From 3107 sp001483205 (GTDB taxonomy: Bacteria; Pseudomonadota; Alphaproteobacteria; Rhodobacterales; Rhodobacteraceae): a stretch of 64,000 nt of DNA. Position 1 is the first letter of the stretch, and every line of letters starts with the position of its first letter. A program made the translations under genes and the position numbers. This document shows, piece after piece, positions 34,997 through 43,130 of the stretch. The notes under the pieces are model-generated. The model was not told the origin of the DNA. It made no database searches and worked only from the letters and a program-made list of their open reading frames with translations. The stretch covers positions 1,488,001-1,552,000 of the forward strand of contig OZ219809.1 in NCBI GenBank assembly GCA_964291375.2, written 5' to 3'.

Positions 34997-35029
34997 TTAG
35001 ACTTGGCTAATTCTCTTAGCCATGCCTAA
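34997..35029. promoter_or_regulatory. 14-5-14 bp inverted repeat, probable MntR operator
   Basis: TTAGACTTGGCTAA (34997-35010), spacer TTCTC, then TTAGCCATGCCTAA (35016-35029), whose complement is TTAGGCATGGCTAA. Eleven or twelve of 14 positions match between arms, and each arm is itself partly palindromic (TTAG...CTAA), as expected for a dimeric DtxR-family regulator binding twice. It lies in the 119-bp divergent gap between the di-heme peroxidase gene (start 34979) and mntR (start 35099). Binding by MntR is inferred from position. Confidence 0.6.
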
Positions 35030-35098
35030 TTTGTTGTCAAGCGAAGAAATCCGCGCCATAAACCTTTTCCAATCCCGCCAGAGCAATGTGACCGCCCG

Positions 35099-35548
35099 AT
35101 GACAGCCCCGCCCCCGAAACCGCCGGACCGTGCCATTGACGCGCAGGCCAGCGGGTTCGAGGCGGTGCGCGCCGCCCATCAGAGCGAGATGGTCGAGGAT
35201 TATGTCGAGCTGATTGCGGATTTGATCAGCCAGGCCGGATCAGCGCGGCCTGTGGAGATTGCCGAGCGACTGGGGGTATCCCAGCCAACGGTCAGCAAGA
35301 ACCTGGCGCGGCTGAAGCGCGAGGGTTTTATCGCCCATGAACCCTATCGGTCTGTCCGGCTGACCGGCGCGGGGCGGCGGCTGGCCGAGGCCTGCCGCAT
35401 CCGCCACCGGATCGTCGTTGAGTTTCTGAAAGCGCTCGGGTTGCCCGCCGACATCGCCGAGCGCGATGCCGAAGGGATCGAGCACCATGTCAGCGAAGAA
35501 ACGCTGACCCTGTTCGAGGCGTTCACGCAGCGGCATAATGCAGGCTGA
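35099..35548 (+). CDS. mntR: Manganese-responsive regulator MntR (DtxR family)
   Basis: Metal-dependent DNA-binding repressor of 149 aa. The winged helix is SARPVEIAERLGVSQPTVSKNLARLKREGFI (about residues 47-78), with FIAHEPYRSVRLTGAGRRLAE as the wing. The dimerisation/metal domain has RHRIVVEFLKALGLP and DAEGIEHHVSEETLTLFEAF with metal-ligand-type Glu and His residues; it lacks the SH3-like domain of DtxR, as MntR does. The ATG is 70 bases from the probable operator. Unusually, no mntH or sitABCD manganese importer gene is adjacent; the divergent neighbour is a di-heme peroxidase. Convergent with panB. Confidence 0.9.
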   Translation: MTAPPPKPPDRAIDAQASGFEAVRAAHQSEMVEDYVELIADLISQAGSARPVEIAERLGVSQPTVSKNLARLKREGFIAHEPYRSVRLTGAGRRLAEACRIRHRIVVEFLKALGLPADIAERDAEGIEHHVSEETLTLFEAFTQRHNAG

Positions 35549-35622
35549 GACCGGGCAGGGGCGAAAGGCGCGGGCGGCAGGAACAACCCGAAAGGCCGTG
35601 TCCGGCCCCCTTGCAGGCAAGG

Positions 35623-36432
35623 TCAGCGATAAACCTGATCCTCGCCGGGAAAGGCCCGTTGTCTGACATCGGTGGCATAATCCGACACCGCCTGCTCTAT
35701 CGCCGCGCCAAGCCGCCCGTAAACCCTGACGAATTTCGGCGGGCGCGGATTGAGGCCCAGCATGTCCTCCAGCACCAGAATCTGGCCGTCGCATGTGGCT
35801 GACGCACCGATGCCGATGGTGGGAATGCCGATCTGTCCGGTGATCCGCGCCGCCAGCGGCTCCACCATGCCCTCAAGCACCACCGCGAACGCGCCCGCTT
35901 CTGCCACCGCTTTCGCGTCCGCCTCATGCAGGGGCCAGTCGGCCTCATCACGCCCCTGGGTTCTGAACCCGCCCATCACATGGCTCGATTGCGGGGTCAG
36001 GCCGATATGCGCCATCACCGGAATGCCGCGCTCGGTCAGAAAGCGGACGGTTTCGGCCATCCGCGCGCCGCCCTCGATCTTCACCGCGCCGCACTGGGTT
36101 TCTTTCATTACCCGGGCGGCGTTGCGAAAGGCGGCGGCGGGGCTTTCCTCATAGGTTCCGAACGGCATATCGACGACAATCAGCGCCCGGCGTGTGCCGC
36201 GCACCACCGCCTTGCCGTGCATGATCATCAGGTCGAGCGGCACCCCCACGGTCGATTCCATCCCGTGCATCACCATGCCCAGACTGTCCCCCACCAGAAT
36301 AAAATCGGCGTATTTGTCAACAATCGCCGCCGTATGCGCGTGATAAGAGGTCAGCGCCACGATCGGCTCTCCCCCTTTGCGGGCGGTGAGGCCGGGCACG
36401 GTTGCGCGGCGAATGTCGCTGTGGCTGGACAT
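35623..36432 (-). CDS. panB: 3-methyl-2-oxobutanoate hydroxymethyltransferase
   Basis: First committed step of pantothenate synthesis. TIM-barrel motifs: IVALTSYHAHTAAIVDKYADFILVGDSLGMVMHGMESTVGVPLDLM (about residues 24-69), CGAVKIEGGARMAETV, PVMAHIGLTPQS and the C-terminal ILVLEDMLGLNPRPPKFV. The 269-aa length is standard. It is 12 bases downstream of panC on the same strand, forming a panC-panB operon. Confidence 0.96.
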   Translation of the reverse strand: MSSHSDIRRATVPGLTARKGGEPIVALTSYHAHTAAIVDKYADFILVGDSLGMVMHGMESTVGVPLDLMIMHGKAVVRGTRRALIVVDMPFGTYEESPAAAFRNAARVMKETQCGAVKIEGGARMAETVRFLTERGIPVMAHIGLTPQSSHVMGGFRTQGRDEADWPLHEADAKAVAEAGAFAVVLEGMVEPLAARITGQIGIPTIGIGASATCDGQILVLEDMLGLNPRPPKFVRVYGRLGAAIEQAVSDYATDVRQRAFPGEDQVYR

Positions 36433-36444
36433 GGGGGGTTCCTT

Positions 36445-37287
36445 TCACGGATGAATCACGCGCTGGTCGATCAGCAGAATACCACCGAATGCGGCAGAAA
36501 CCATCAGCGCCACGGGGGTAACGACGGGGCCGGAAACCGGCGACAGATCGGGGGCGGTGGCATCGACCGCCTTCAGGTCGGCCCGAGGCTCCGCACTGAT
36601 GCACCCGGCGACCGACTCTTTCAGCGCCGCAACCGTCGTGCCACGGGCAACCAGCGCCCCGGCCAGCGTCAGCGCCTGCGACAGCACCACCGCAGCGGCG
36701 CGATCACCGGGCGTCAGCCGCAGATTGCGCGATGACATGGCCAGCCCGTCGGCCTCGCGCACCGTCGGCACGCCGATGATCTCTACCGGCAGGAACAGAT
36801 CGGCGACCATGCGGCGGATCGCCACCAGTTGCTGATAGTCCTTTTCGCCGAAACAGGCGACATCCGGCCCGATGATATTGAGCAGCTTGCACACCACGGT
36901 GGTCACGCCGCGAAAATGCCCCGGTCGGGTCAGGCCGTGCAGCCGGTTTGCCAGTCGGGTCGTCTCGACGATAGTTTCTTCGCCCGGCGGATACATCTCT
37001 GCGGGCGCGGGCGCGAACACCGCCGCAACCCCGGCGGCGCGCAGCCTGGCGTGGTCCTCGTCCGGTGTCTGGGGATATTTTTCGAGGTCTTCCGGGTTTC
37101 CGAACTGGGTCGGGTTGACGAAGATCGAGACGACGACATGCCCGGCGGCGGCGCGGGCACGGTCCACCAGCGCCATGTGCCCGGCGTGCAGTGCGCCCAT
37201 GGTTGGCACGAGCGCAATCCGCCCCCCCTGGCGGCGCAGCCCGGCGACCACCCTGCGCATGTCCTCGACCGTCCGGCAGATTTTCAT
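36445..37287 (-). CDS. panC: Pantothenate synthetase
   Basis: Joins pantoate and beta-alanine with ATP. Motifs: ALVPTMGALHAGHMALVDRA (HxGH near residues 34-37), SIFVNPTQFG, GHFRGVTTVVCKLLNIIGPDVACFGEKDYQQL and VREADGLAMSSRNLRL (KMSKS-like region). The 280-aa length is normal. First gene of the panC-panB pair. Confidence 0.96.
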   Translation of the reverse strand: MKICRTVEDMRRVVAGLRRQGGRIALVPTMGALHAGHMALVDRARAAAGHVVVSIFVNPTQFGNPEDLEKYPQTPDEDHARLRAAGVAAVFAPAPAEMYPPGEETIVETTRLANRLHGLTRPGHFRGVTTVVCKLLNIIGPDVACFGEKDYQQLVAIRRMVADLFLPVEIIGVPTVREADGLAMSSRNLRLTPGDRAAAVVLSQALTLAGALVARGTTVAALKESVAGCISAEPRADLKAVDATAPDLSPVSGPVVTPVALMVSAAFGGILLIDQRVIHP

Positions 37288-37391
37288 CCCGTGGCGTCAC
37301 CCCGTGTCTGTTGCGGGACGTTATCGCAGGGTTGTGGCGTGATCGCAAATGCAGAGATGTGGCACCGGCAGGGCCGGGCAACAGAGAAGGA

Positions 37392-37739
37392 TCAGCGGAT
37401 GATGACCGCACCCAGTTCCGCAAGCCACGGCAGGATCAGAACCGCAAGGATAGCTCCGCCGATCAGCTTCATCCATTTCAGGTCGCCCCTGACCTTGGCG
37501 AGGTCTTCTTTGAGCTCGCTCTTGACCTCGGCAAGGTCTTCTTTGAGCTCGCTCTTGACCTCGGCAAGGTCTTCTTTGAATATGCCTTTAACCTCGGCAA
37601 GGTCCGTCTTGGTCGCCAGCTCAGAGGTATCGGCAACAGCCAGCCCTTCGACAATCGCCTCGGCCAGACCCTCATCTGCGCCCGCTTCCCGCAGACGCTT
37701 CGAGAACGCCAGTGTGTCTATTTGCAGAACATGCGCCAT
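37392..37739 (-). CDS. Coiled-coil protein with C-terminal membrane anchor (DUF1640-like)
   Basis: A 115-aa protein. The N-terminal roughly 40 residues resemble small DUF1640-type proteins (LQIDTLAFSKRLREAGADEGLAEAIVEGLA). A heptad-rich middle contains repeats of EDLAEVKSELK. A single C-terminal hydrophobic segment (LIGGAILAVLILPWLAEL) anchors it. The DNA carries about three copies of a 33-bp unit (about 37500-37597), so the coiled coil can lengthen or shorten by 11-residue steps. Function unknown. Confidence 0.75.
   Translation of the reverse strand: MAHVLQIDTLAFSKRLREAGADEGLAEAIVEGLAVADTSELATKTDLAEVKGIFKEDLAEVKSELKEDLAEVKSELKEDLAKVRGDLKWMKLIGGAILAVLILPWLAELGAVIIR
37500..37597 (-). repeat. 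Three tandem 33-bp units inside the coiled-coil gene
   Basis: The unit AAGGTCTTCTTTGAGCTCGC + TCTTGACCTCGGC occurs twice almost perfectly and a third time degenerate (TTCTTTGAATATGCCTTTAA). Each encodes 11 residues (EDLAEVKSELK), which keeps the frame and extends the predicted coiled coil. Confidence 0.8.
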
Positions 37740-37856
37740 CCGGTCTCCTTATACCTGTTATAGGCGTCTTTCCGCGCCCTTGCCAGAACCATTTTCCGAA
37801 CCGGCGGACCGGCCACTCCGCCAGCCCGTCCGGGCGGCGGCTCAGACAACAGCCCC

Positions 37857-39134
37857 CTACCCCGGCGGATCACCAATCAGGATCGCGCGGAAATCATTGA
37901 CATTGGTTCCGGTCGGGCCGGGGCTGAACAGGTCACCGATGGCGGCAAAGGCACTAAAAGCGTCGTTGCGCGCCAGTGCGGTCAGAGGATCAACCCCCGC
38001 CGCGCGCATCCGCCGCACAGTGTCACTATCAGCAAACGCCCCGGCATTGTCCTCTGACCCGTCGATCCCGTCGGTATCGGCTGCAAGCGCCGCCACCGGG
38101 CCGGTCCCGTCCACAGCCGCCGCGAAGGACAGCAGAAATTCGGTGTTCCGCCCGCCCCTGCCGCCACCACCACGCAATGTCACCGTCGTTTCGCCCCCGG
38201 ACAGGATCACCACCGGGGCCTGAAACGGGCGGTTGCGGGCGGCGACCTCGCGGGCGATGGCGGCATGAACCTGCCCGACATCGCGCGCCTCGCCCTCAAT
38301 CGCGTCCGACAGGATCACGGCCCGCAGGCCAGCCTCATGCGCCCGCGCGGCGGCGGCCTCCAGAGACAGCCCTGCGGACGCAATCACCGTCACCCGGTTG
38401 CGGGCAAAGACCGGGGCGTCGGGCGACGGCGCGTCCGATGCCGCCGAGCGGATATGGCTGATGACGGCCTCCGGCAACGCAATGCCGCGCCCGGTGATCA
38501 TCGCCAGGGTTTGCGCGCGCCCCGTAAGGTCAGGCACCGTCGGGCCGGACGCCACCTGCGCCGGGTCATCGCCGGGCACATCCGAGACCACCAGGCTGAC
38601 AACCCGCGCAGGCGCAGCGGCGGCGGCCAGACGCCCGCCCTTGATCCGGCTGACATGTTTGCGCACGGCGTTCATCACGCTGATCGGCGCACCAGAGGCC
38701 AGCAGCGCCTCGTTCAGTGCCTGTTCGTCCCTCAGCGTCAGGCCGGGGGGCGGCGCGGGCAGCAGGGCAGAGCCGCCGCCACAGACAAGGGCGATCACCA
38801 GATCATCGGGGCCGAGGTTTGAAACCGCCCCGAACAGCGCCTCAGAGGCCACCATCCCGGCGGCATCCGGCACCGGGTGAGCGGCCTCCAGCACCCGGAT
38901 GCGGGCGCATTCGGCCCCATAGCCATAGCGGGTGACAACAACGCCCGAGAGCGGGCCATCCCAGAGGCTTTCAAACGCGGCGGCAAGCTGGGCCGCGCCT
39001 TTCCCGGCCCCGACCACGACCGTGCGACCCTTTGGGCGGGCGGGCAGATGCGGCATGAGCGCGCGCACGGGATCGGCGGCCATGACCGCGGCATCAAACA
39101 GACCGGTCAGAAAGCGACGCTTACCGGCGTTCAT
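37857..39134 (-). CDS. ttuD: Glycerate 2-kinase (MOFRL family)
   Basis: Phosphorylates D-glycerate, as in tartrate or hydroxypyruvate routes. The DUF4147 N-terminal domain has GRTVVVGAGKGAAQLAAAFE, ALVCGGGSALLPAPPPGLTL and RKHVSRIKGGRLAAAA. The MOFRL C-terminal domain has ILSGGETTVTLRGGGGRGGRNTEFLL, AADTDGIDGSEDNAGAF and NDAFSAF. The 425-aa length is typical. It is downstream of a peptide-type ABC importer on the same strand (119 bases), so co-expression is possible but a metabolic link is unproven. Confidence 0.92.
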   Translation of the reverse strand: MNAGKRRFLTGLFDAAVMAADPVRALMPHLPARPKGRTVVVGAGKGAAQLAAAFESLWDGPLSGVVVTRYGYGAECARIRVLEAAHPVPDAAGMVASEALFGAVSNLGPDDLVIALVCGGGSALLPAPPPGLTLRDEQALNEALLASGAPISVMNAVRKHVSRIKGGRLAAAAAPARVVSLVVSDVPGDDPAQVASGPTVPDLTGRAQTLAMITGRGIALPEAVISHIRSAASDAPSPDAPVFARNRVTVIASAGLSLEAAAARAHEAGLRAVILSDAIEGEARDVGQVHAAIAREVAARNRPFQAPVVILSGGETTVTLRGGGGRGGRNTEFLLSFAAAVDGTGPVAALAADTDGIDGSEDNAGAFADSDTVRRMRAAGVDPLTALARNDAFSAFAAIGDLFSPGPTGTNVNDFRAILIGDPPG

Positions 39135-39253
39135 GGCGTGCCACCCGGAAGTATCGCAAACCGTTCCGGCCTGCGGTCAAGGATTCAGCCCCGGCATCAT
39201 CGGGTTCTTTCACGCCCCGCTCTCGTGCCCTGTCCCGGCCCCGCCACAGCCCG

Positions 39254-40912
39254 TCACAGCCCGGCAGCTTCGCCCACATTATCGACGCCGCGCTCCTCAA
39301 GCAGGGTGGTCAGCCAGTTCGGGTCCATCTCCGGCACCGATGACAGCAGAAGATCGGTATAGGGGTGATGGGGCGGCGTGAACATTTCCTCTTTCGGCCC
39401 CTGCTCAACCACCTTGCCGTATTGCATCACCACCACCTCATCGGCAATCGCCCGCACGGTGGCCAGATCATGGGTAATGAACATATAGGCCAGGTCCAGC
39501 TCTCTTTGCAGCCGGTCAAGCAGTTTCAGAATGCCCTCTGCCACCAACTGATCAAGCGCGCTCGTCACCTCATCGCAGATGATGAAGGTCGGTTCCGCCG
39601 CCAGCGCCCGCGCAATCCCGATCCGCTGTTTCTGCCCGCCCGAAAGCTCCGGCGGATAGCGGTCATAGAATTTCGACGGGTCAAGCTCGATCAAGTCCAG
39701 CAGCTCATCAACACGGGCCTTCAGCGCCGCGCCGTTCAGCCCCGAATAGAACTGCGCCGGACGCCCGATAATGTCGCTGATCCTGACCTTCGGGTTCAGA
39801 GCGGTATCCGCCATCTGATAGATCATCTGCGCCTGGCGCAACTGATCCTTGGTGCGGTTCAGGTAACTCGGCGGCAGCGGGTCGCCCCGAAACAGCACCT
39901 CGCCCTGGCTGGGGGGCAGCAGCCCGGTGATGCACCGCGCCGTGGTCGATTTGCCGGAACCGGATTCGCCGACGACGGCAACCGTCATCCCCCCGTAGAT
40001 GTCAAAGGACACATCGTTGAGAATCTGCGGGCCGCCGGAATAGGCCGCATCAACGCCCTTCACGGAAATCAGCGGCGGCTGTCCGTCGGTCGGGCGCGCC
40101 TTCTGTGGCCGCCGGAAACTGCGCACCGCCCAAAGGCTCTTGGTGTATTCTTCCTTGGGGTTTTGCAACATCTCTGCGGTTGGCGCTTCTTCAACCTCAT
40201 TGCCCTTGAGCAGCACCTTGATGGTGTCAGCCATCTGCGCCACGACCGCGAGGTCATGGGTGATATAGATTGCCGCAGTATTGAACTGATCGACAATATC
40301 GCGGATCGCGGCCAGAACCTCGATCTGCGTGGTCACGTCAAGCGCGGTGGTCGGCTCATCAAAGATGATCAGGTCAGGCCGGCAGGACATCGCCATCGCG
40401 GTCATCGCCCGCTGCAACTGGCCGCCCGAGACCTGATGCGGATAGCGAAAGCCGATTTCATCCGGGCTGGGCAACCGCAGACGACGATACAGCTCAACCG
40501 CGTCTTCCTGTGCCTCCAGCCGTTTCTGGATGCGGTAATGCAGCGGGGCCTCGGTATGCTGGTCAATCAGCTTGTGCGCCGGGTTGAAAGAGGCGGCGGC
40601 GGACTGGGCGACATAGGCGATGCGAGAGCCGCGCAGCGCGCGCTTTTCCGCCGAGGTCGCGGTGGTCAGCTCCATGCCGTCGAACTCGATAGAGCCGTTG
40701 GAAATCCGCGTCCCGTCGCGGGCAAAGCCCATGGCCGCCGCGCCGATGGTGGATTTGCCCGCCCCGGATTCGCCGATCAGGCCCATCACCTCGCCCTTGT
40801 GCAGCGTCAGATCAACCCCCTTGATGATGTCGATCCATTGCTCGCCGGTATAGCCCTGGATTTCCAAATCCTTGATGTGCAGCAGGACTTCCTTCTTCTT
40901 GATCATTCTCAT
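39254..40912 (-). CDS. Fused dipeptide/oligopeptide ABC transporter ATP-binding protein (DppD-DppF type)
   Basis: Two ATPase domains in one chain. Domain 1: GESGAGKSTIGAA (about residues 48-60), signature VSGGQLQRAMTAMAM, Walker B LIIFDEPTTALD. Domain 2: GESGSGKSTTARC (about 315-327), signature LSGGQKQRIGIARALAAEP, Walker B FIICDEVTSALD, and the C-terminal VVEQGPKEEMFTPPHHPYTDLLLSSVPE oligopeptide-permease tail. The 552-aa length fits a fused form. The start overlaps the stop of the permease gene at 40909. Confidence 0.93.
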   Translation of the reverse strand: MRMIKKKEVLLHIKDLEIQGYTGEQWIDIIKGVDLTLHKGEVMGLIGESGAGKSTIGAAAMGFARDGTRISNGSIEFDGMELTTATSAEKRALRGSRIAYVAQSAAASFNPAHKLIDQHTEAPLHYRIQKRLEAQEDAVELYRRLRLPSPDEIGFRYPHQVSGGQLQRAMTAMAMSCRPDLIIFDEPTTALDVTTQIEVLAAIRDIVDQFNTAAIYITHDLAVVAQMADTIKVLLKGNEVEEAPTAEMLQNPKEEYTKSLWAVRSFRRPQKARPTDGQPPLISVKGVDAAYSGGPQILNDVSFDIYGGMTVAVVGESGSGKSTTARCITGLLPPSQGEVLFRGDPLPPSYLNRTKDQLRQAQMIYQMADTALNPKVRISDIIGRPAQFYSGLNGAALKARVDELLDLIELDPSKFYDRYPPELSGGQKQRIGIARALAAEPTFIICDEVTSALDQLVAEGILKLLDRLQRELDLAYMFITHDLATVRAIADEVVVMQYGKVVEQGPKEEMFTPPHHPYTDLLLSSVPEMDPNWLTTLLEERGVDNVGEAAGL

Positions 40913-41973
40913 CTCTCCTTCAAGCCGGAGGACCGGAACAGCATCCAGTCAACCACGAAATTGACCGCGACGGTCAACAGCGCGATTGCGCCTGCCGGGA
41001 TCAGCGGGGTGATGTCGCCAAAGGAAATCAGGGTGGCGTTTTCACGCACCATTGACCCCCAGTCGGCGGTTGGCGGCTGAATGCCGAGGCCGAGGAACGA
41101 CAGCCCGGCGACCAGCAGGAACACAAAGCAGAACTCGAGGCCAAATTCGGCGATCAGCGGGGCCATCGAGTTGGGCAGAATCTCCTTGCGGATCAGATAC
41201 CATGTTCTCTCGCCGCGCAGCTTCGCCGCCTCGATATAGTCCATGACCACCACATTGCCCGCCACCGCGCGGGTCAGGCGGAAAACGCGGGGGGAATAGA
41301 TGATGGCGACGGCGACGATGATCACAATCGTTTTCGGGCCGAAAATGCTCAGCATCAGCAGCGCAAAGATCAGCGACGGGATCGACATGATCACATCGGC
41401 AACCCGCCCCATGAACTGATCAAACCAGCCCCCCTTGGTCGCCGCCAGCAGACCGGCCAGCGCGCCGATCAGGAACGCGGAAATCGTTGCCGCCAGCGCA
41501 AGGCCGACCGTGTTGCGCGCGCCATAGACAATGCGGCTGAACATGTCGCGGCCCAACTGGTCCGCCCCCAGCAGCATGTTCTCGTCCGCAGGCGCATAGG
41601 CCGAAGAAATCACCTCTGCCTCGCCATACGGGGCGATGACCGGGGCGAAAATCGCGGCAATGATATAGGTGAAGACCACGAACATGCCGAACGCGGCGGT
41701 CAGCGGGGCGGTCTTGAGCTCCTTACCCACGCCGACCGGCGCGATGACGATCAGGAACTCGCGGAAGGAATAGGACACCCCCGCCGCAAAGGCCAGCAGA
41801 CCGGCCCCGATGGCAACCATGCGCAACATATCCGTGCCGCCGACAATCCCCAGCACAAACGACACCAGCGTCAGCGAGAACAGCAGCAGAAACGGGGTGC
41901 GCCGGTTGAAATGCGCCGACAGCACCGAGCCGAGGACAAGAAAGGCGAAATAGCCAACAACGAAGTAGCTCAT
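40909..41973 (-). CDS. Peptide-type ABC transporter permease (DppC-like) with extra N-terminal membrane segments
   Basis: Inner-membrane permease. The first roughly 90 residues contain two or three hydrophobic segments (SYFVVGYFAFLVLGSVL, LLLFSLTLVSFVLGIVGG, MVAIGAGLLAFAAGVSY) before the normal DppC start (LTAAFGMFVVFTYIIAAIFAPVIAPYGEAEV). LGADQLGRDMFSRIVYGARNTVGLALAA and the EAA loop YIEAAKLRGERTWYLIRKEILPN follow. The ATG at 41973 has GGGAGG 6 bases upstream. The N-terminal extension is longer than DppC of E. coli. Overlaps the ATPase gene by 4 bases. Confidence 0.92.
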   Translation of the reverse strand: MSYFVVGYFAFLVLGSVLSAHFNRRTPFLLLFSLTLVSFVLGIVGGTDMLRMVAIGAGLLAFAAGVSYSFREFLIVIAPVGVGKELKTAPLTAAFGMFVVFTYIIAAIFAPVIAPYGEAEVISSAYAPADENMLLGADQLGRDMFSRIVYGARNTVGLALAATISAFLIGALAGLLAATKGGWFDQFMGRVADVIMSIPSLIFALLMLSIFGPKTIVIIVAVAIIYSPRVFRLTRAVAGNVVVMDYIEAAKLRGERTWYLIRKEILPNSMAPLIAEFGLEFCFVFLLVAGLSFLGLGIQPPTADWGSMVRENATLISFGDITPLIPAGAIALLTVAVNFVVDWMLFRSSGLKER

Positions 41974-41984
41974 CTGAACCTCCC

Positions 41985-42944
41985 TTACTTCGGATGCCGC
42001 AGGCGCGGGTTGGTGAGGATCGCACCGACATCCGCCGCCAGATTCAGCAGGATGAAGGTTGCGGCGAAAATCAGGCAACAGGCCTGAACAATCGGGAAGT
42101 CACGCTTGGAAACCGCGTCCACAAGCGCCTGACCAATGCCGGGATAGACGAACACCACCTCGACCAGAACCACCCCGGTGATCAGGTAGGCAAGGTTCAG
42201 CGCCACCACATTGATGATCGGTGCCCAGGCATTCGGCAGCGCGTGGCGGACAATCACCTTCCACGGTGGTGTCCCCTTCAGGCGCGCCATTTCGATATAG
42301 GGCGAGGCAAGCAGGTTGATGATCGCCGCACGGGTCATCCGCATCATATGCGCCATCACCACAAGCACCAGCGTCAGCGCGGGCAGGAATGTCCGGTTCA
42401 GCAGATCCCAGAAGGTCATGTCATCGCTGACACTGGAGATCGCCGGAAACCAGTTGGTCTTGACGGCCAGATAGAGCACCAGAATGTAGCCCAGGAAAAA
42501 CTCCGGCGATGAAATCGAAGTCAGGGTCAGAACGTTTGCCACACGGTCGAAAATCGAGTTGCGCAGAAGGGCGACGATGACACCGAGCGCGATAGAGATC
42601 GGCACCGCGATCACCGCGGCATAGGCGGCCAGGAACAGGGTTCTCTGAAAGCGCTCGCCAATGACTGAGGTCACCCTCTCACCGGTCACCACCGATGTGC
42701 CGAAATCCCCGGTCACCGCCCCGGCCAGCCAGCCCAGATACCGCAGCGGCGCGGGCGTATCCAGCCCCATCTGCTGACGCAGGGCCGCCAGGTTCTCGGG
42801 CGTCGCCCCCTGGCCCAGAACCGCCTGCGCAATATCGCCGGGCAAAAGCTCGACCATGAAAAAGATGATGATTGAGATCACGAACAGCGTCACCAGTCCC
42901 AGACCGAGACGCTTGAGAACAAGACCGAGTATGTCCCCCATCAC
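41985..42944 (-). CDS. Peptide-type ABC transporter permease (DppB-like)
   Basis: Partner permease of 319 aa. It begins with a membrane segment (LGLGLVTLFVISIIIFFMVELLPGD) and the family block DIAQAVLGQGATPENLAALRQQMGLD. The EAA loop is YIEMARLKGTPPWKVIVRHALPNAWAPI (about residues 217-244), and the C-terminal part has EVVFVYPGIGQALVDAVSKRDFPIVQ. Two adjacent ATGs (42944, 42941) could start it. It lies 11 bases before the DppC-like gene. Confidence 0.93.
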   Translation of the reverse strand: MMGDILGLVLKRLGLGLVTLFVISIIIFFMVELLPGDIAQAVLGQGATPENLAALRQQMGLDTPAPLRYLGWLAGAVTGDFGTSVVTGERVTSVIGERFQRTLFLAAYAAVIAVPISIALGVIVALLRNSIFDRVANVLTLTSISSPEFFLGYILVLYLAVKTNWFPAISSVSDDMTFWDLLNRTFLPALTLVLVVMAHMMRMTRAAIINLLASPYIEMARLKGTPPWKVIVRHALPNAWAPIINVVALNLAYLITGVVLVEVVFVYPGIGQALVDAVSKRDFPIVQACCLIFAATFILLNLAADVGAILTNPRLRHPK

Positions 42945-43130
42945 TTCCTCCGTGTCATTCGCCGGTCCGAACCCCGAACCCGCATCTTATTGTTTGGCGC
43001 GGGGCGCACGGGGGCGGTGCCCCCCTCCCGCACCGGCAAGGAACAGACATGCACCACGCCCGTGAAGCAAGGCGTGACAGACCGGCAGGCCCGGGGGCGC
43101 ATCGGCCCCAGGGCCCGCCATAACGATTTA

